Of a DNA stretch of 64,000 bases, positions 34,167-43,271 are shown piece by piece. The stretch spans positions 522,891 to 586,890 of the forward strand of contig NZ_KE386834.1 of assembly GCF_000429025.1 (NCBI RefSeq). Reading direction: 5' to 3'. This DNA comes from Actinospineispora spinosispora DSM 44797 (GTDB taxonomy: Bacteria > Actinomycetota > Actinomycetes > Mycobacteriales > Pseudonocardiaceae). Position numbers and translations under genes: made by a program. Numbering within the stretch: the stretch's first letter is position 1; every line of letters starts with the position of its first letter. The notes under the pieces were generated by a model. The model was not told where the DNA came from and ran no database searches. It worked only from the letters and a program-made list of their open reading frames with translations.

Positions 34167-34308
34167 CCCGCGAGTCGGTCACCCCACCAGCCTCATCGTG
34201 GGTGACTTTGCACGTGTTCGTGCTGCGTCGCACATGTCCGGAGGTGTGCGACGCAGCACGTAGGTGTGCACAGTCGCCGGAGATGCGCTCACGAGCCCGA
34301 CTCGCGGG
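34167..34308. repeat. Composite palindrome family C, copy 2
   Basis: Termini CCCGCGAGTCGG (34167-34178) and CCGACTCGCGGG (34297-34308) match those of the copy at 29250-29369. The interior differs: a hairpin with 16-bp arms starting CGTGCTGCGTCGCACA (34219-34234 with 34245-34260). It lies between the 3' end of the helicase gene and the hydrolase gene start and probably ends the helicase transcript. Confidence 0.8.
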
Positions 34309-34324
34309 GAGGGGGCGGGTGGGG

Positions 34325-37300
34325 TCAGGTGAAGAGGCCTCGGATGTCGTCGGCGTCGAGCTTGGTGGCGAAGAAGTTGCCGTCGTCCATGACGCTGGAG
34401 AACAGGGCGGCCTTGCGGGCCTTCAGCGCCATGACCTTCTCCTCGATGGTGTCCTTGGCGATGAGCCGGTACACCATGACGTTGCGGGTCTGGCCGATGC
34501 GGTGCGTGCGGTCGACGGCCTGGGCCTCGGTGGCCGGGTTCCACCACGGGTCGAGCAGGAAGCAGTAGTCGGCCTCGGTCAGGTTCAGACCGAAGCCACC
34601 GGCCTTGAGGCTGATCAGGAAGACCGGCGCGGTGCCCTCCTTGAAGTCCCGCAGGACCGAGCCGCGGTCCTGGGTCGAGCCGTCGAGGTAGCAGTACTCC
34701 ATGCCGGCTTCTTCGAGACGGGTGCGCACCAGGTCGAGGAAGCTGGTGAACTGGCTGAACACCAGCGCCCGGTGGCCGCCCTCGGCGACGTCGGTGAGCT
34801 GCTCCAACAACGCGTCGATCTTGGCGGACGGCACGTCGCGCTGGTCGTCGTCGACGAGACCGGCGTGCAGGCTCAGCTGGCGCAGCAGGGTGAGCGAACG
34901 CAGGATCGTGAACCGGTTGCGGTTCATGTCGTCGATCAGCCCGAGGATCTTCTGCCGCTCGCGCTGCAGGTGGGTCTGGTAGAGCTTGCGGTGCGCGGGA
35001 TCGAGCACCACCTCGAGGATCTGTTCCTGCTTCGGCGGCAGGTCGGCGGCCACCTGTTCCTTGGTGCGGCGGGTGATGAGCGGACGGATCCGGCGCCGGA
35101 GCCGAGGCAGCAGCTCCTCGTCCAGCTGCTTCTCGATGGGCCGCGCGTAGCGGTCGCGGAAGCGGTTGGGGCTGGGGAACAGACCCGGCGCGGTGATCGA
35201 CAGCAGCGACCACAGCTCCATCAGGTTGTTCTCCATCGGTGTGCCGGTGATCGCCAGCTTGAACGGGGCGGGCAGCCGCCGCGCGCACTGGTAGGCCTTC
35301 GACTGGTGGTTCTTGGCGAACTGGGCCTCGTCCAGGATGAGCCCGGACCAGGCGACGTCGGCGTAAGTCTCGAAATCCAGCCGGAACAGCGTGTAGGAGC
35401 TGATCACCACGTCGGCGCCCGCGACGACGCCGGCCAGGTGCTGGCCGCGCCTGGCGAGGGTGTCGGAGATCGTCACGACCTTCAGTCCCGGCGCGAAGCG
35501 GGCACATTCGGTCGCCCAGTTCGGCACGACGCTGGTCGGGGCGATGATCAGGAACGGCGCGATGTGCTCGTCGGCCTGCTTAGCGTGACAGATCATCGCC
35601 AGGGACTGCAGCGTCTTACCCAGGCCCATGTCGTCGGCGAGGATGCCGCCGAGCCGCGACTCCCACAGGAACGCCAGCCACTGGAAGCCCTCCAGCTGGT
35701 ACGGGCGCAGCTGGGCGTGCAGGGTGGCGGGCGGCTCGAGCGGCTCGGCCGAGCCGAGGTCCAGCAGCCCCTGCACCTGGCGCTGCCAGGCGGCCGCCTG
35801 ACGGTCCACGACCCCCAGCTCGGTCAGCTCCGCCCACAGACCGGCCTGGAACCGGCTGATCCGCAGGCGCTCGCCCGCGTAGTCCTGCAGGCCCCGCGCT
35901 TCCTCGATCAGCGCGCGCAGCGACTGCAGCTCCGGCTTGCGCAGCGAGAAGTAGGCGCCGTCGGCCAGCAGCATGTGCGACTGGTCGCGCCCGAGTGCCA
36001 GGAAGACGTCGGTGAACGGCACCTCGCGGCCCTCGACGGTGAGGGTGATCCCGAGGTCGAACCAGTCGGTCTGGCCGGGGGCGTCGCCCAGCGCCGAGGC
36101 GGTGAAGCCGTCGTCGTCCCAGTCCTCGTCCCACGCCTCGCCCGAGCCGCCCAGCGCCGCGCCGACGTCCGGGGGAGCTGCGTCGGTCGTGAGCCCGATC
36201 CGGAGCGAGTCGCTCGCCTCGCGGTAGTTGACCGGCTCACCGAGGATGTCGACCGCGACGCCCGGCTGGTCGCGCAGCAGCGGCAGCAGCTCGGTGCTGA
36301 CCCGCATCGTCTCGATGCCGGTGAAGCTTGCGTGCGGGGTCAATGTGATGCCGAACCGGTCGAGTGGCCCCGCCAGGTTGTCCAGGATGGTCCGCTCGGC
36401 GTCCGCGTTCTGGAAGCCGGCCGGCTGCCCACCGGCGGTCAGCGGGGCACGCAGCTGTGCGTCGCCGACCTGGTAGGACCATTCCCAGTCCAGGTCGAGC
36501 TGGTGTTCGGCGCCGTAGGTGGCACGCAGTACCAGCGTCGGCGCGGACACGGTGGGCGCGGTGAACGCGCCGTCGGTCGAGATGACCTCGGCCATCTGCC
36601 GCAGCCGGGGGTAGAACTCACCCGCGAACCGGCCGCGCTCGCCGGCCGGGATGCGCAACCGGTCGTTCTGCAGCGCCATCCGCTGCAGCTGGGGCGGCAC
36701 GGCCTTGGCCAGCCGCGCGAGCCGGGGACGCTGGCTCAGCAGCGGCCGGGACCGCTCGGAACGCTCGACGAAGACCACCCCGTGGCCCTCTTCGCCGATG
36801 AACTGGACCGGGACCGCGTCGATGTCCGCGCCCTCGACCCGCACCACCGGCGAGATCACCAGCGCGCCCGCCCGGTCGTCGGCGGTCACGTCCAGACACA
36901 GCCGGGCCGAGCCGAACCGCTCCACCGGCCCGTGCGGCTTCGCGCTGTGCACCATCTCGACACCGAGGGACTCGGCCTCGTCCAGCATCGGCCACAACTG
37001 ACGGCTGCCGAACGTGGCCAGGTCGATCGTCTTGTCCTCGCCCGGCACGAAGAAGCCCGAGCGCCTGGTGCGTGACCGGTGCAGCGCGTAGATCTCCTGC
37101 AGCAGCCGGACGTGCGACTCCAGATAGTCGCTCTGGTGGTATAGCGAGTCGAGGTTCGCCCAGCTGAGGCCGCCGGCCGCCCACCCACCCCGCCCGGGGC
37201 GCACCAGCCTGGCGATCACCTTCGGGCCCGACGGCCCGGCGGGACGGCCGGGCACCGTCATCACGGGCTCGGACACGAGTGAGATGGCGATCGCCAGCGG

Positions 37301-37711
37301 CGTGCCCTGAGGACGGCTCACCGGCCCCGCCCGGTCGATGTCGAAGAGGGAGCCAAGTGATCGCTCCCACGTCGTCTCGGCCGGTTCACGGCCTCGGCCC
37401 TGGTCCGGGCCAACTGTTGATAACACAAGCGCTGCAACATGTTCGCAGTTCAGTCTACTAGCGCAGCCGCACTCGCCGTACTCCAACGTGACACCCGTCC
37501 CGTTGTGGGCGGTCAGACGGGCTGTGACCGGGTAAAGCCGGGACCGGTCGATCACCGAGCCGCGCACGACCTCGCCTGCCTGCTCGCCCAGCGGGAGCAG
37601 CACCTCGCCGCGCAGCGCGTGCTGAACGCCCCTGGCGAAGGCGGGCGCGCCGACGACCCGTTCGACCTGTGCCCGGTCGAGCGGCCTGCCGTGGCGGGAG
37701 CTGGGTGGCAT
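34325..37711 (-). CDS. SWIM zinc-finger SNF2-family helicase
   Basis: An 1128-residue SNF2 ATPase. Near the N-terminus (about residues 75-100) a SWIM finger reads CGCASRLNCEHVAALVL (C-x-C-xn-C-x-H). After a long middle region come the SNF2 motifs: I GILADDMGLGKTLQ, Ia TSVVPNW, II LDEAQ, III ITGTPMENN, then V SLKAGGFGLNLT and VI DRTHRIGQ. The ordering matches bacterial SWIM-SNF2 proteins (for example Bacillus YwqA-like), which act on DNA or nucleoprotein complexes. I use ATG 37711; GTG 37735 is possible. It lies 110 bp downstream of a PD-(D/E)XK-like gene on the same strand, suggesting a joint DNA repair or defence function, unproven. Confidence 0.88.
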   Translation of the reverse strand: MPPSSRHGRPLDRAQVERVVGAPAFARGVQHALRGEVLLPLGEQAGEVVRGSVIDRSRLYPVTARLTAHNGTGVTLEYGECGCASRLNCEHVAALVLSTVGPDQGRGREPAETTWERSLGSLFDIDRAGPVSRPQGTPLAIAISLVSEPVMTVPGRPAGPSGPKVIARLVRPGRGGWAAGGLSWANLDSLYHQSDYLESHVRLLQEIYALHRSRTRRSGFFVPGEDKTIDLATFGSRQLWPMLDEAESLGVEMVHSAKPHGPVERFGSARLCLDVTADDRAGALVISPVVRVEGADIDAVPVQFIGEEGHGVVFVERSERSRPLLSQRPRLARLAKAVPPQLQRMALQNDRLRIPAGERGRFAGEFYPRLRQMAEVISTDGAFTAPTVSAPTLVLRATYGAEHQLDLDWEWSYQVGDAQLRAPLTAGGQPAGFQNADAERTILDNLAGPLDRFGITLTPHASFTGIETMRVSTELLPLLRDQPGVAVDILGEPVNYREASDSLRIGLTTDAAPPDVGAALGGSGEAWDEDWDDDGFTASALGDAPGQTDWFDLGITLTVEGREVPFTDVFLALGRDQSHMLLADGAYFSLRKPELQSLRALIEEARGLQDYAGERLRISRFQAGLWAELTELGVVDRQAAAWQRQVQGLLDLGSAEPLEPPATLHAQLRPYQLEGFQWLAFLWESRLGGILADDMGLGKTLQSLAMICHAKQADEHIAPFLIIAPTSVVPNWATECARFAPGLKVVTISDTLARRGQHLAGVVAGADVVISSYTLFRLDFETYADVAWSGLILDEAQFAKNHQSKAYQCARRLPAPFKLAITGTPMENNLMELWSLLSITAPGLFPSPNRFRDRYARPIEKQLDEELLPRLRRRIRPLITRRTKEQVAADLPPKQEQILEVVLDPAHRKLYQTHLQRERQKILGLIDDMNRNRFTILRSLTLLRQLSLHAGLVDDDQRDVPSAKIDALLEQLTDVAEGGHRALVFSQFTSFLDLVRTRLEEAGMEYCYLDGSTQDRGSVLRDFKEGTAPVFLISLKAGGFGLNLTEADYCFLLDPWWNPATEAQAVDRTHRIGQTRNVMVYRLIAKDTIEEKVMALKARKAALFSSVMDDGNFFATKLDADDIRGLFT

Positions 37712-37821
37712 GGCGGCGACGGTAGCGCCGGGCACCGACAGAACCGTCCCGGCGCGCGGTCAGACGCGCCTCAGCGGCACGACCGGGATGATCCGGCTCA
37801 TCCGGTTCTCTGGTTCGTCGA

Positions 37822-38910
37822 TCAACAGACCTGCAGGTGGCGGGGATCGGCACCTTCGTCGGCGATCACCCTGCCGGCGAGGCGGCGGAACTCGCCGTAC
37901 CGTGCCGCGACCGTCGCGGAGTCGGTGCTGCCCAGCAGCGTGTGTGTGAAGGTGTCGATCGGCCAGGTGAGCAGCTTCCCGTGCCGGGCGAGGTACAGCC
38001 CGACGCGGCGGATCCGGTACCGGTCCTGCACGTCCAGCCAGGTGTAGGCGAGCAGCTGCCGCAACCAGTCAGCGGTGCGTTCGTGGTTACGGGCGTGCAT
38101 GACGGTCTTGACGTCGAGCAGGGTGTCGCCGATCAGCAGGTCGCCGTCCGCCCAGTGCGGCACGAACACCGGTCCGGCGATGCCGAGCGCCTCGCCGGGA
38201 GCGGGATTGCCGGCGAGGGACCGCAGGACGTCGAGCGCGCCGCTGGCGTGCGCGCGGGTGGTGAGCGCGAGCAGCTCGGTGAGTGCGTGGCCGGGCGCGA
38301 GGTTGAGCAGCGCGGACACGTCGGTGCTGGTGAAGTCGAGGTCGATCCGCCCGGAGCGGTAGGCGCCCTCCCAGCCGTTGAGCACCCAGCAGGCACGCGC
38401 CAGGGTCGTCTCCGCGCCGAGGCTGCCGGCGAACTGTCCCTGCGGTGTGCGGCGGCTCAGGTAGTCGCGCAGGCGGGTCATGAACTCGGTGACCAGCTGC
38501 GAGTCGATCACCGGCACGGCGGGCGGATTCAGCCCGAGGTCGAGCCAGCCGCCGGGGATCGGCCGCCAGTCGCACGCGCGGGACTGCTGCTCCTCGGTGA
38601 GTCCCCGGTGGGTCGGGAAGCAGGCGGCGCCCCGGTGCACGGCTCGCCAGTCGGCCAGCTCGGCGGACAGCGTGCCGTACAGCGCGTAGTACGGCGGGGC
38701 GTGCTGGGTGAGGAACGCGAGGCGTTGGCCGAAGGCTCCGCCGATGTCCGCCCAGTGTCGCGGAGCGAGGTCTCGACTGACCGGGCTCACCGGTCGACCC
38801 GCGGTGGCAAGAGTCTCGTCGATGTGACCAGCTAGGGTGCGTGCGCCGGTGAGAAAGGTGCGCATCCAGTCGCCGAGTTCACCGGAGCGCTGCTGCGAGG
38901 TCAGCGACAT
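37822..38910 (-). CDS. PD-(D/E)XK nuclease-like protein
   Basis: A 362-residue protein without an obvious named family. The C-terminal third reads GDLLIGDTLLDVKTVMHA, then WLRQLLAYTWLD, then VGLYLARHGKLLTWPID. The D-x(n)-D-V-K (Asp266, Lys268) followed by Q-x3-Y is the motif order of RecB/Cas4-type PD-(D/E)XK nucleases. The N-terminal two thirds are helical with no known domain. It is the likely first gene of a two-gene unit with the SNF2 helicase. The ATG at 38910 has GAGG almost adjacent, which is unusually close; an internal ATG at 38865 is possible. Nuclease activity is an inference. Confidence 0.68.
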   Translation of the reverse strand: MSLTSQQRSGELGDWMRTFLTGARTLAGHIDETLATAGRPVSPVSRDLAPRHWADIGGAFGQRLAFLTQHAPPYYALYGTLSAELADWRAVHRGAACFPTHRGLTEEQQSRACDWRPIPGGWLDLGLNPPAVPVIDSQLVTEFMTRLRDYLSRRTPQGQFAGSLGAETTLARACWVLNGWEGAYRSGRIDLDFTSTDVSALLNLAPGHALTELLALTTRAHASGALDVLRSLAGNPAPGEALGIAGPVFVPHWADGDLLIGDTLLDVKTVMHARNHERTADWLRQLLAYTWLDVQDRYRIRRVGLYLARHGKLLTWPIDTFTHTLLGSTDSATVAARYGEFRRLAGRVIADEGADPRHLQVC

Positions 38911-39118
38911 TCCTCAGCCGTACAACCACGGCGATGGAGTGCGTCTGGCCACACCGGCAGTGTCTCACAGGAATGTTCATGAACCGGTGAGCGTCTTGAC
39001 CATGGTGAGTGCGTGTCGGGTGGCGTGACAACCTAGAGTAGGCACACTTGGTATCTAAGGTTGGTACGAGGCGTACTCTATTCGAGTGAGTGATCGACGG
39101 CGGACGAGGGAGGGCGCG
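38911..39118. other. Divergent region between nuclease-like gene and DUF1611 gene
   Basis: Contains no gene. An inverted repeat TACGAGGCGTA lies at 39065-39075 and several GGTA-type repeats nearby (39048-39070). I see no iron box and no confident -35/-10 pair. An in-frame GTG at 39086 could give a leaderless alternative start for the next gene. Confidence 0.4.
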
Positions 39119-40171
39119 GTGCGCGGGCTGTCAGAGGCCAAGTGGGGTTTTGTCACGCGTCGATTGAACGAGCACGTCGAGACGCGTGAAGGAGCGACGG
39201 CGGGCTCTTCGGCGAACGCGCCGAAGCTGGGAGAGTTCGTGGTCGCCACTGTGGCCGCGCTGGGTGAGCACGAGTACCTGGAGAACCCGAACGGGCGTCG
39301 GGAGCGGATGTACCCCGGCGACGTGATCGTGGGCGCCTGGGGCAACCGGTACGCGACCGACTTCTACGAGGGCTACCTGCCCGGGGCCGGCGACGAGGTG
39401 CACCTACTGACCTCCGGTGGGCTGATCGGCTCGGTCGCCTCGGCACACACGTCCAAGGGTGCTCCGACGGTGCTGGAGGTCATCGGCCCGCTGGTCGACG
39501 CCGACGGCCGCGCGCTGAGCGCCGACGACGTCGCGGTGAGCGTCTCCGAGTCCGCCCGTCCCGAGCTGGGCACCGTCGTGGTGCTCGGTTCGGCGATGAA
39601 CGCGGGCAAGACGACGACCACGTCGGCGATCGTGCGCGGGCTGACGCGTGCCGGTCTGAAGGTCGGGGCCGGCAAGGTCACCGGGTCCGGCAGCGGCAAC
39701 GACATGTGGTCCTACCTCGACGCGGGCGCCGCGGAGATCGCCGACTTCGTCGACTTCGGGATGGCGTCCACCTTCGGCTACCCGACCGACCGGCTGGTCT
39801 CGACCATGTACGGGATCCGCGACCACCTGGTGTCCAAGGGCGCCGAGGCGGTCGTGCTGGAGATCGCCGACGGCATCCTCATGGAGGAGACGCGCGTGCT
39901 GGCGGCTCAGCTGCCGGTGTTCGCCGACGCCGTGGTGCTCGCGGTCGGTGACGCACTGGGCGCGATGGCGGGCATCAAGGCGCTCGCCGCCCAGGAGGTG
40001 ACGGTCCGCGCGGTCAGCGGTCTGGTCACCGCGAGCCCGCTGGCGACCAGGGAACTGGCCGCCGCGACCGGCCTGACCGTGCTCACCCCGTCCGACCTGG
40101 TGGGTGGCGCCGCGCTGGAGCTCCTCGCGGAGCGCGCGGCCGACCGGATCGCCAACCTCAGCCCGGCCTGA
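39119..40171 (+). CDS. DUF1611-like P-loop protein
   Basis: A 350-residue protein with an N-terminal beta-rich domain (about residues 30-130) and a C-terminal P-loop domain: LGSAMNAGKTTTTSAIVRGL, then GAGKVTGSGSGNDMWSYLDAGA and DFVDFGMAST. This layout matches the DUF1611 family, annotated as NAD-dependent epimerase/dehydratase-like although it is really a P-loop NTPase fold. Some relatives are amino-acid-ester ligases or epimerase partners; no specific role can be set here. GTG 39119 is used for its strong GAGGGAGGG site; GTG 39086 is in the same frame. It is monocistronic, ending at a family B palindrome. Confidence 0.72.
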   Translation: MRGLSEAKWGFVTRRLNEHVETREGATAGSSANAPKLGEFVVATVAALGEHEYLENPNGRRERMYPGDVIVGAWGNRYATDFYEGYLPGAGDEVHLLTSGGLIGSVASAHTSKGAPTVLEVIGPLVDADGRALSADDVAVSVSESARPELGTVVVLGSAMNAGKTTTTSAIVRGLTRAGLKVGAGKVTGSGSGNDMWSYLDAGAAEIADFVDFGMASTFGYPTDRLVSTMYGIRDHLVSKGAEAVVLEIADGILMEETRVLAAQLPVFADAVVLAVGDALGAMAGIKALAAQEVTVRAVSGLVTASPLATRELAAATGLTVLTPSDLVGGAALELLAERAADRIANLSPA

Positions 40172-40176
40172 TCCGG

Positions 40177-40225
40177 CACGAATGTGGCTTTGGGGACGTT
40201 CAACGTCCCCAAAGCCACATTCGTG
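40177..40225. terminator. Palindrome family B, intergenic (bidirectional terminator)
   Basis: 24-bp perfect arms (CACGAATGTGGCTTTGGGGA onward) around one central base (40201), between the convergent DUF1611 gene and the DHA2 exporter gene. It is the intergenic counterpart of the copy embedded in NRPS 1, differing by a few bases. Confidence 0.85.
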
Positions 40226-40248
40226 TCCTCGGGGTGGGGTGCGGCTGT

Positions 40249-41778
40249 TCAGACCTCGACGTGTACCGGGCCGCCGGTGGTCTTCGCGGGGCCGGAGCGC
40301 ATGGTCAGGGCCAGCGCGATTCCGGCCACGCACAGCAGCCCGACGATGTAGAAGCCGTTGTTGTAGGTCTCGGTCAGGACGTTGAGGTTCAGCGTCTGGT
40401 AGAGGCCCAGCAGGCCCGGCGCGCCCTGCTCGCGCGCGTCGGCGACGGCCGGCAGTGACTGGGCTCCGGAGGCGAACAGCGAGCCGCGGTCGTTCATCAG
40501 CTGCGCGGCGGCCGACGAGCTGAGGCTGCTGAACACCGCCACCGCGACACTCGAGGCGACGCGCTGCATGACGTTGTTCATGCCGCTGCCCGCCCCGGTC
40601 AGCGCCGCCGGCAGCGAGGACACCCCGGAGGCGAAGATCGGCATCATCGCCAGCCCGACGCCGACGTTGCGGATGAACGTCCAGATCTCCAGGTCGGCCC
40701 GGGGCGTGTCCGGCGTCATGCCGGCCATCAGGAACGAGCCGTACGCCATGATCGACAGGCCGATCACCACGGGCCAGCGTGGGCCGAACCGGTCGTAGAT
40801 GCGGCCGGCGATCGGCATCAGCACCACCAGCACCGCGGCCGACGGGACCAGCACCAGCCCGGCGTCCAGCGCCTGCATGCCCTGGACCACCTGCAGGAAC
40901 TGCGGCAGGAAGTACAGCACCGCGAACAGACCGGTCACCGCGATGCCGAGCAGCAGGATCGAGTTCGTGTACGCCCAGACCTTGAATATCCGCAGGTCGA
41001 TGAGCGGGTTGTCGACCTCGAGCTCGATCACGACGTACAGCGCAAGGCTCAGGACACCGGACACGATCAGGCCGCGGATGCGGAAGCCGTCCCAGCCCCA
41101 GTCCTGCCCCTCGGACAGCGCCAGCAGCAGCGCGGCGAGGCCGTAGGCGATCGTGACGAAACCCCACAGGTCGAACCGGGGCCAGCTGGTCGGCCTGTCC
41201 CGGGGGAACACGGCGAGCGCGGCGAGGGTGCCGAGCAGGCCGATCGGCACGTTGATGAAGAAGATCAGCCGCCAGTCGACGTACTCCACCAGGTACCCGC
41301 CGAGCACCGGCCCGACGGCCGGGGCGACGACGACGCCGAGGCCGTAGATGCCCATCGCGGCGCCGATCTTCTCCAGCGGCACGACCTGGTACATCATCGT
41401 CATGCTCACGACCGGCAGGATGCCGCCGGGGATGGCCTGCAGCACCCGGAAGATGATCATGCTTTCGAGGTTCCACGCCATGCCGCACAGCGCCGAGGCG
41501 AGCGCGAAGCCGAGCATCGACAGGATGTAGAGCCTGCTCATGCCCAGCCGGGCGCCGAGCCAGCCGCTGACCGGCACGACGATGCCCAGCGCCAGGGTGA
41601 ACCCGGTGACGATCCACTCGACGTCGTCCGGCGCGGCGCTCAGCTCGATCTGGATTTTCGGTACGGCGACGTTCACGATGCTCGTGTCCAGCACGGACAT
41701 GAACGCGCCGACGATCAACACCGAGAGGGGGAGCAACCACCCCTGCTCGGCCTTACGTTCACTCATGGCGATCGACAT
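40249..41778 (-). CDS. DHA2-family MFS multidrug exporter (14 TM, EmrB/QacA-like)
   Basis: A 509-residue drug:H+ antiporter with the N-terminal motif LDTSIVNVAVPKI (DHA2 motif D1), the loop motif GARLGMSRLYI, motif C GPVLGGYLVEYVDWRLIFFINVP and about fourteen hydrophobic helices. It is divergent from a Rieske oxygenase gene across 148 bp. Such exporters are common near secondary-metabolite loci; no iron box is visible, so export of an aromatic substrate or product of the oxygenase is as likely as siderophore export. ATG at 41778; a second ATG four codons later is possible. Confidence 0.88.
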   Translation of the reverse strand: MSIAMSERKAEQGWLLPLSVLIVGAFMSVLDTSIVNVAVPKIQIELSAAPDDVEWIVTGFTLALGIVVPVSGWLGARLGMSRLYILSMLGFALASALCGMAWNLESMIIFRVLQAIPGGILPVVSMTMMYQVVPLEKIGAAMGIYGLGVVVAPAVGPVLGGYLVEYVDWRLIFFINVPIGLLGTLAALAVFPRDRPTSWPRFDLWGFVTIAYGLAALLLALSEGQDWGWDGFRIRGLIVSGVLSLALYVVIELEVDNPLIDLRIFKVWAYTNSILLLGIAVTGLFAVLYFLPQFLQVVQGMQALDAGLVLVPSAAVLVVLMPIAGRIYDRFGPRWPVVIGLSIMAYGSFLMAGMTPDTPRADLEIWTFIRNVGVGLAMMPIFASGVSSLPAALTGAGSGMNNVMQRVASSVAVAVFSSLSSSAAAQLMNDRGSLFASGAQSLPAVADAREQGAPGLLGLYQTLNLNVLTETYNNGFYIVGLLCVAGIALALTMRSGPAKTTGGPVHVEV

Positions 41779-41926
41779 CGGTTCTCACTTCAGCAACGGA
41801 CGCGTGACACGCGATCTGAGAGAGGAACACCGAGGTCCCCGGGATAAGTCCCGAAACATGGCGCGAACTGGTTCCGGTGACAGAATTGTGGCTGGTGATA
41901 CTGGCGGCGACCGTTCGGAGACGACG
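41779..41926. other. Divergent promoter region, exporter/oxygenase
   Basis: 148 bp with no gene. CGCGTGACACGCG (41806-41818) is a near-palindrome and GGTCCCCGGGATAAGTCCC (41836-41854) a possible second site. TTCGGAG just before 41927 is the oxygenase ribosome-binding site. No regulator lies adjacent on the exporter side. Confidence 0.4.
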
Positions 41927-43210
41927 ATGACTCTGATCGACAACACCCCGGCCCTGTCGACCGGCTTCCCGCTGGTGGACGACGACCCCTCGCGGCACCG
42001 GTTCCGGGTGCACCGCTCGACGATGACCTCGCCGGAGGTGCTGCGCGAGGAGCGGGAACGCATCTTCGCGCGCTGCTGGCTGTACGTGGGACACGAGTCG
42101 GAGGTCGCCAACCCCGGCGACTACGTGCGCCGCCCGCTCGCCGGTAGGCCCGTGTTCATGGTGCGCGGCGTGAAGTCCGGGAGGGTCCACGTCTTCCACA
42201 ACACCTGCACGCACCGCGGCGCCGTGGTCTGCCGGCACAAGTCCGGCAACTCGAAGGTGTTCCAGTGCTTCTACCACGCCTGGACGTTCGACTCCGAGGG
42301 TGAGCTGAAGGGCGTGCCGGACCGGGAGGCCTACGGCGAACGCCTCGACTTCGACGCGCTCGCGCTACGGCCCGTCGCCCGTGTGGCGAGCTACCGGGGC
42401 TTCGTGTTCGCCAGCTTCGACGAGGACATCGTGGAGCTGGAGGAGTACCTGGCCGGTGCGCGCGAGTACCTGGACCTGATCGTCGACTCCGCCGGCGGCG
42501 AGATGGAGATCATCCGGGGCACCAACGAGTACTGCGTCGACGCGAACTGGAAACTGCTGTGCGAGAACAGCGTCGACGGCTATCACGCGCTGCCCACCCA
42601 CGACACGTACTTCAAGTACCTGGTGGCACTGGGCACCGATCTCAAGCAGGGCGTCCAGGGTGTGGTGAGGGATCTCGGCAACGGGCACGCGGTCGTCGAG
42701 TACTCGGCGCCGTGGGGCCGTCCGATCGCGAAGTGGGAGCCGCTGTTCGGCGAGCATTCCCGCGAGGAGATCACGAACCTGCGGGCCGACCTGGTGGCGA
42801 AGTTCGGTGAGCAGCGCGCCGGTCGAATGGCCGACACCAACCGCAACATGCTGATCTACCCGAACCTGGTGGTCAACGACATCATGGCCGTCACGGTCCG
42901 GACGTTCACGCCGACCGCGCCGGACCGCATGGACGTCACCGCCTGGGAGATGGCGCCGCGCGACGAGCTGCCCGCGCTGCGGCAGCGCCGGCTGGACAGC
43001 TTCCTGACGTTCCTCGGTCCCGCCGGGTTCGCCACTCCCGACGACGCCGAAGCCCTGGAGTCCTGCCAGCAGGGCTTCAGCTCCGGTGGTGTCGAGTGGA
43101 ACGACATCTCCCGGGGCATGGCCCGCGAACCGCACGCCGACGACGAGGCCCAGATGCGCACCTTCTGGCGCCGCTGGCAGTCCCAGATGGGGCCGTCGGC
43201 CTACCGATAG
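41927..43210 (+). CDS. Rieske non-heme iron oxygenase, alpha subunit
   Basis: A 427-residue oxygenase. The Rieske [2Fe-2S] ligands are Cys94/His96 in CTHRG and Cys114/His117 in CFYHAW; the mononuclear iron ligands are His220 and His225 in NSVDGYHALPTH. This is the layout of aromatic-ring-hydroxylating dioxygenase alpha subunits (benzoate/p-cumate/anthranilate type). No beta subunit, ferredoxin or reductase gene lies nearby, so it either is an alpha-only oxygenase or borrows electrons from elsewhere. Start set by TTCGGAG six bases before the ATG. Role could be aromatic catabolism or tailoring; the substrate cannot be read from sequence. Confidence 0.87.
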   Translation: MTLIDNTPALSTGFPLVDDDPSRHRFRVHRSTMTSPEVLREERERIFARCWLYVGHESEVANPGDYVRRPLAGRPVFMVRGVKSGRVHVFHNTCTHRGAVVCRHKSGNSKVFQCFYHAWTFDSEGELKGVPDREAYGERLDFDALALRPVARVASYRGFVFASFDEDIVELEEYLAGAREYLDLIVDSAGGEMEIIRGTNEYCVDANWKLLCENSVDGYHALPTHDTYFKYLVALGTDLKQGVQGVVRDLGNGHAVVEYSAPWGRPIAKWEPLFGEHSREEITNLRADLVAKFGEQRAGRMADTNRNMLIYPNLVVNDIMAVTVRTFTPTAPDRMDVTAWEMAPRDELPALRQRRLDSFLTFLGPAGFATPDDAEALESCQQGFSSGGVEWNDISRGMAREPHADDEAQMRTFWRRWQSQMGPSAYR

Positions 43211-43271
43211 CCTGGGAAGGTCAGCGCTCCACCGAATACGGTCGGGCTTGGCGGGGAGGAGCCGAACGACG

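Noticed and set aside
34325..38910. Calling the SNF2/nuclease-like pair a known anti-phage system (DISARM or similar)
   Set aside because: No methylase, DUF1998 or phospholipase partner is present and SWIM-SNF2 proteins are widespread housekeeping-like genes.
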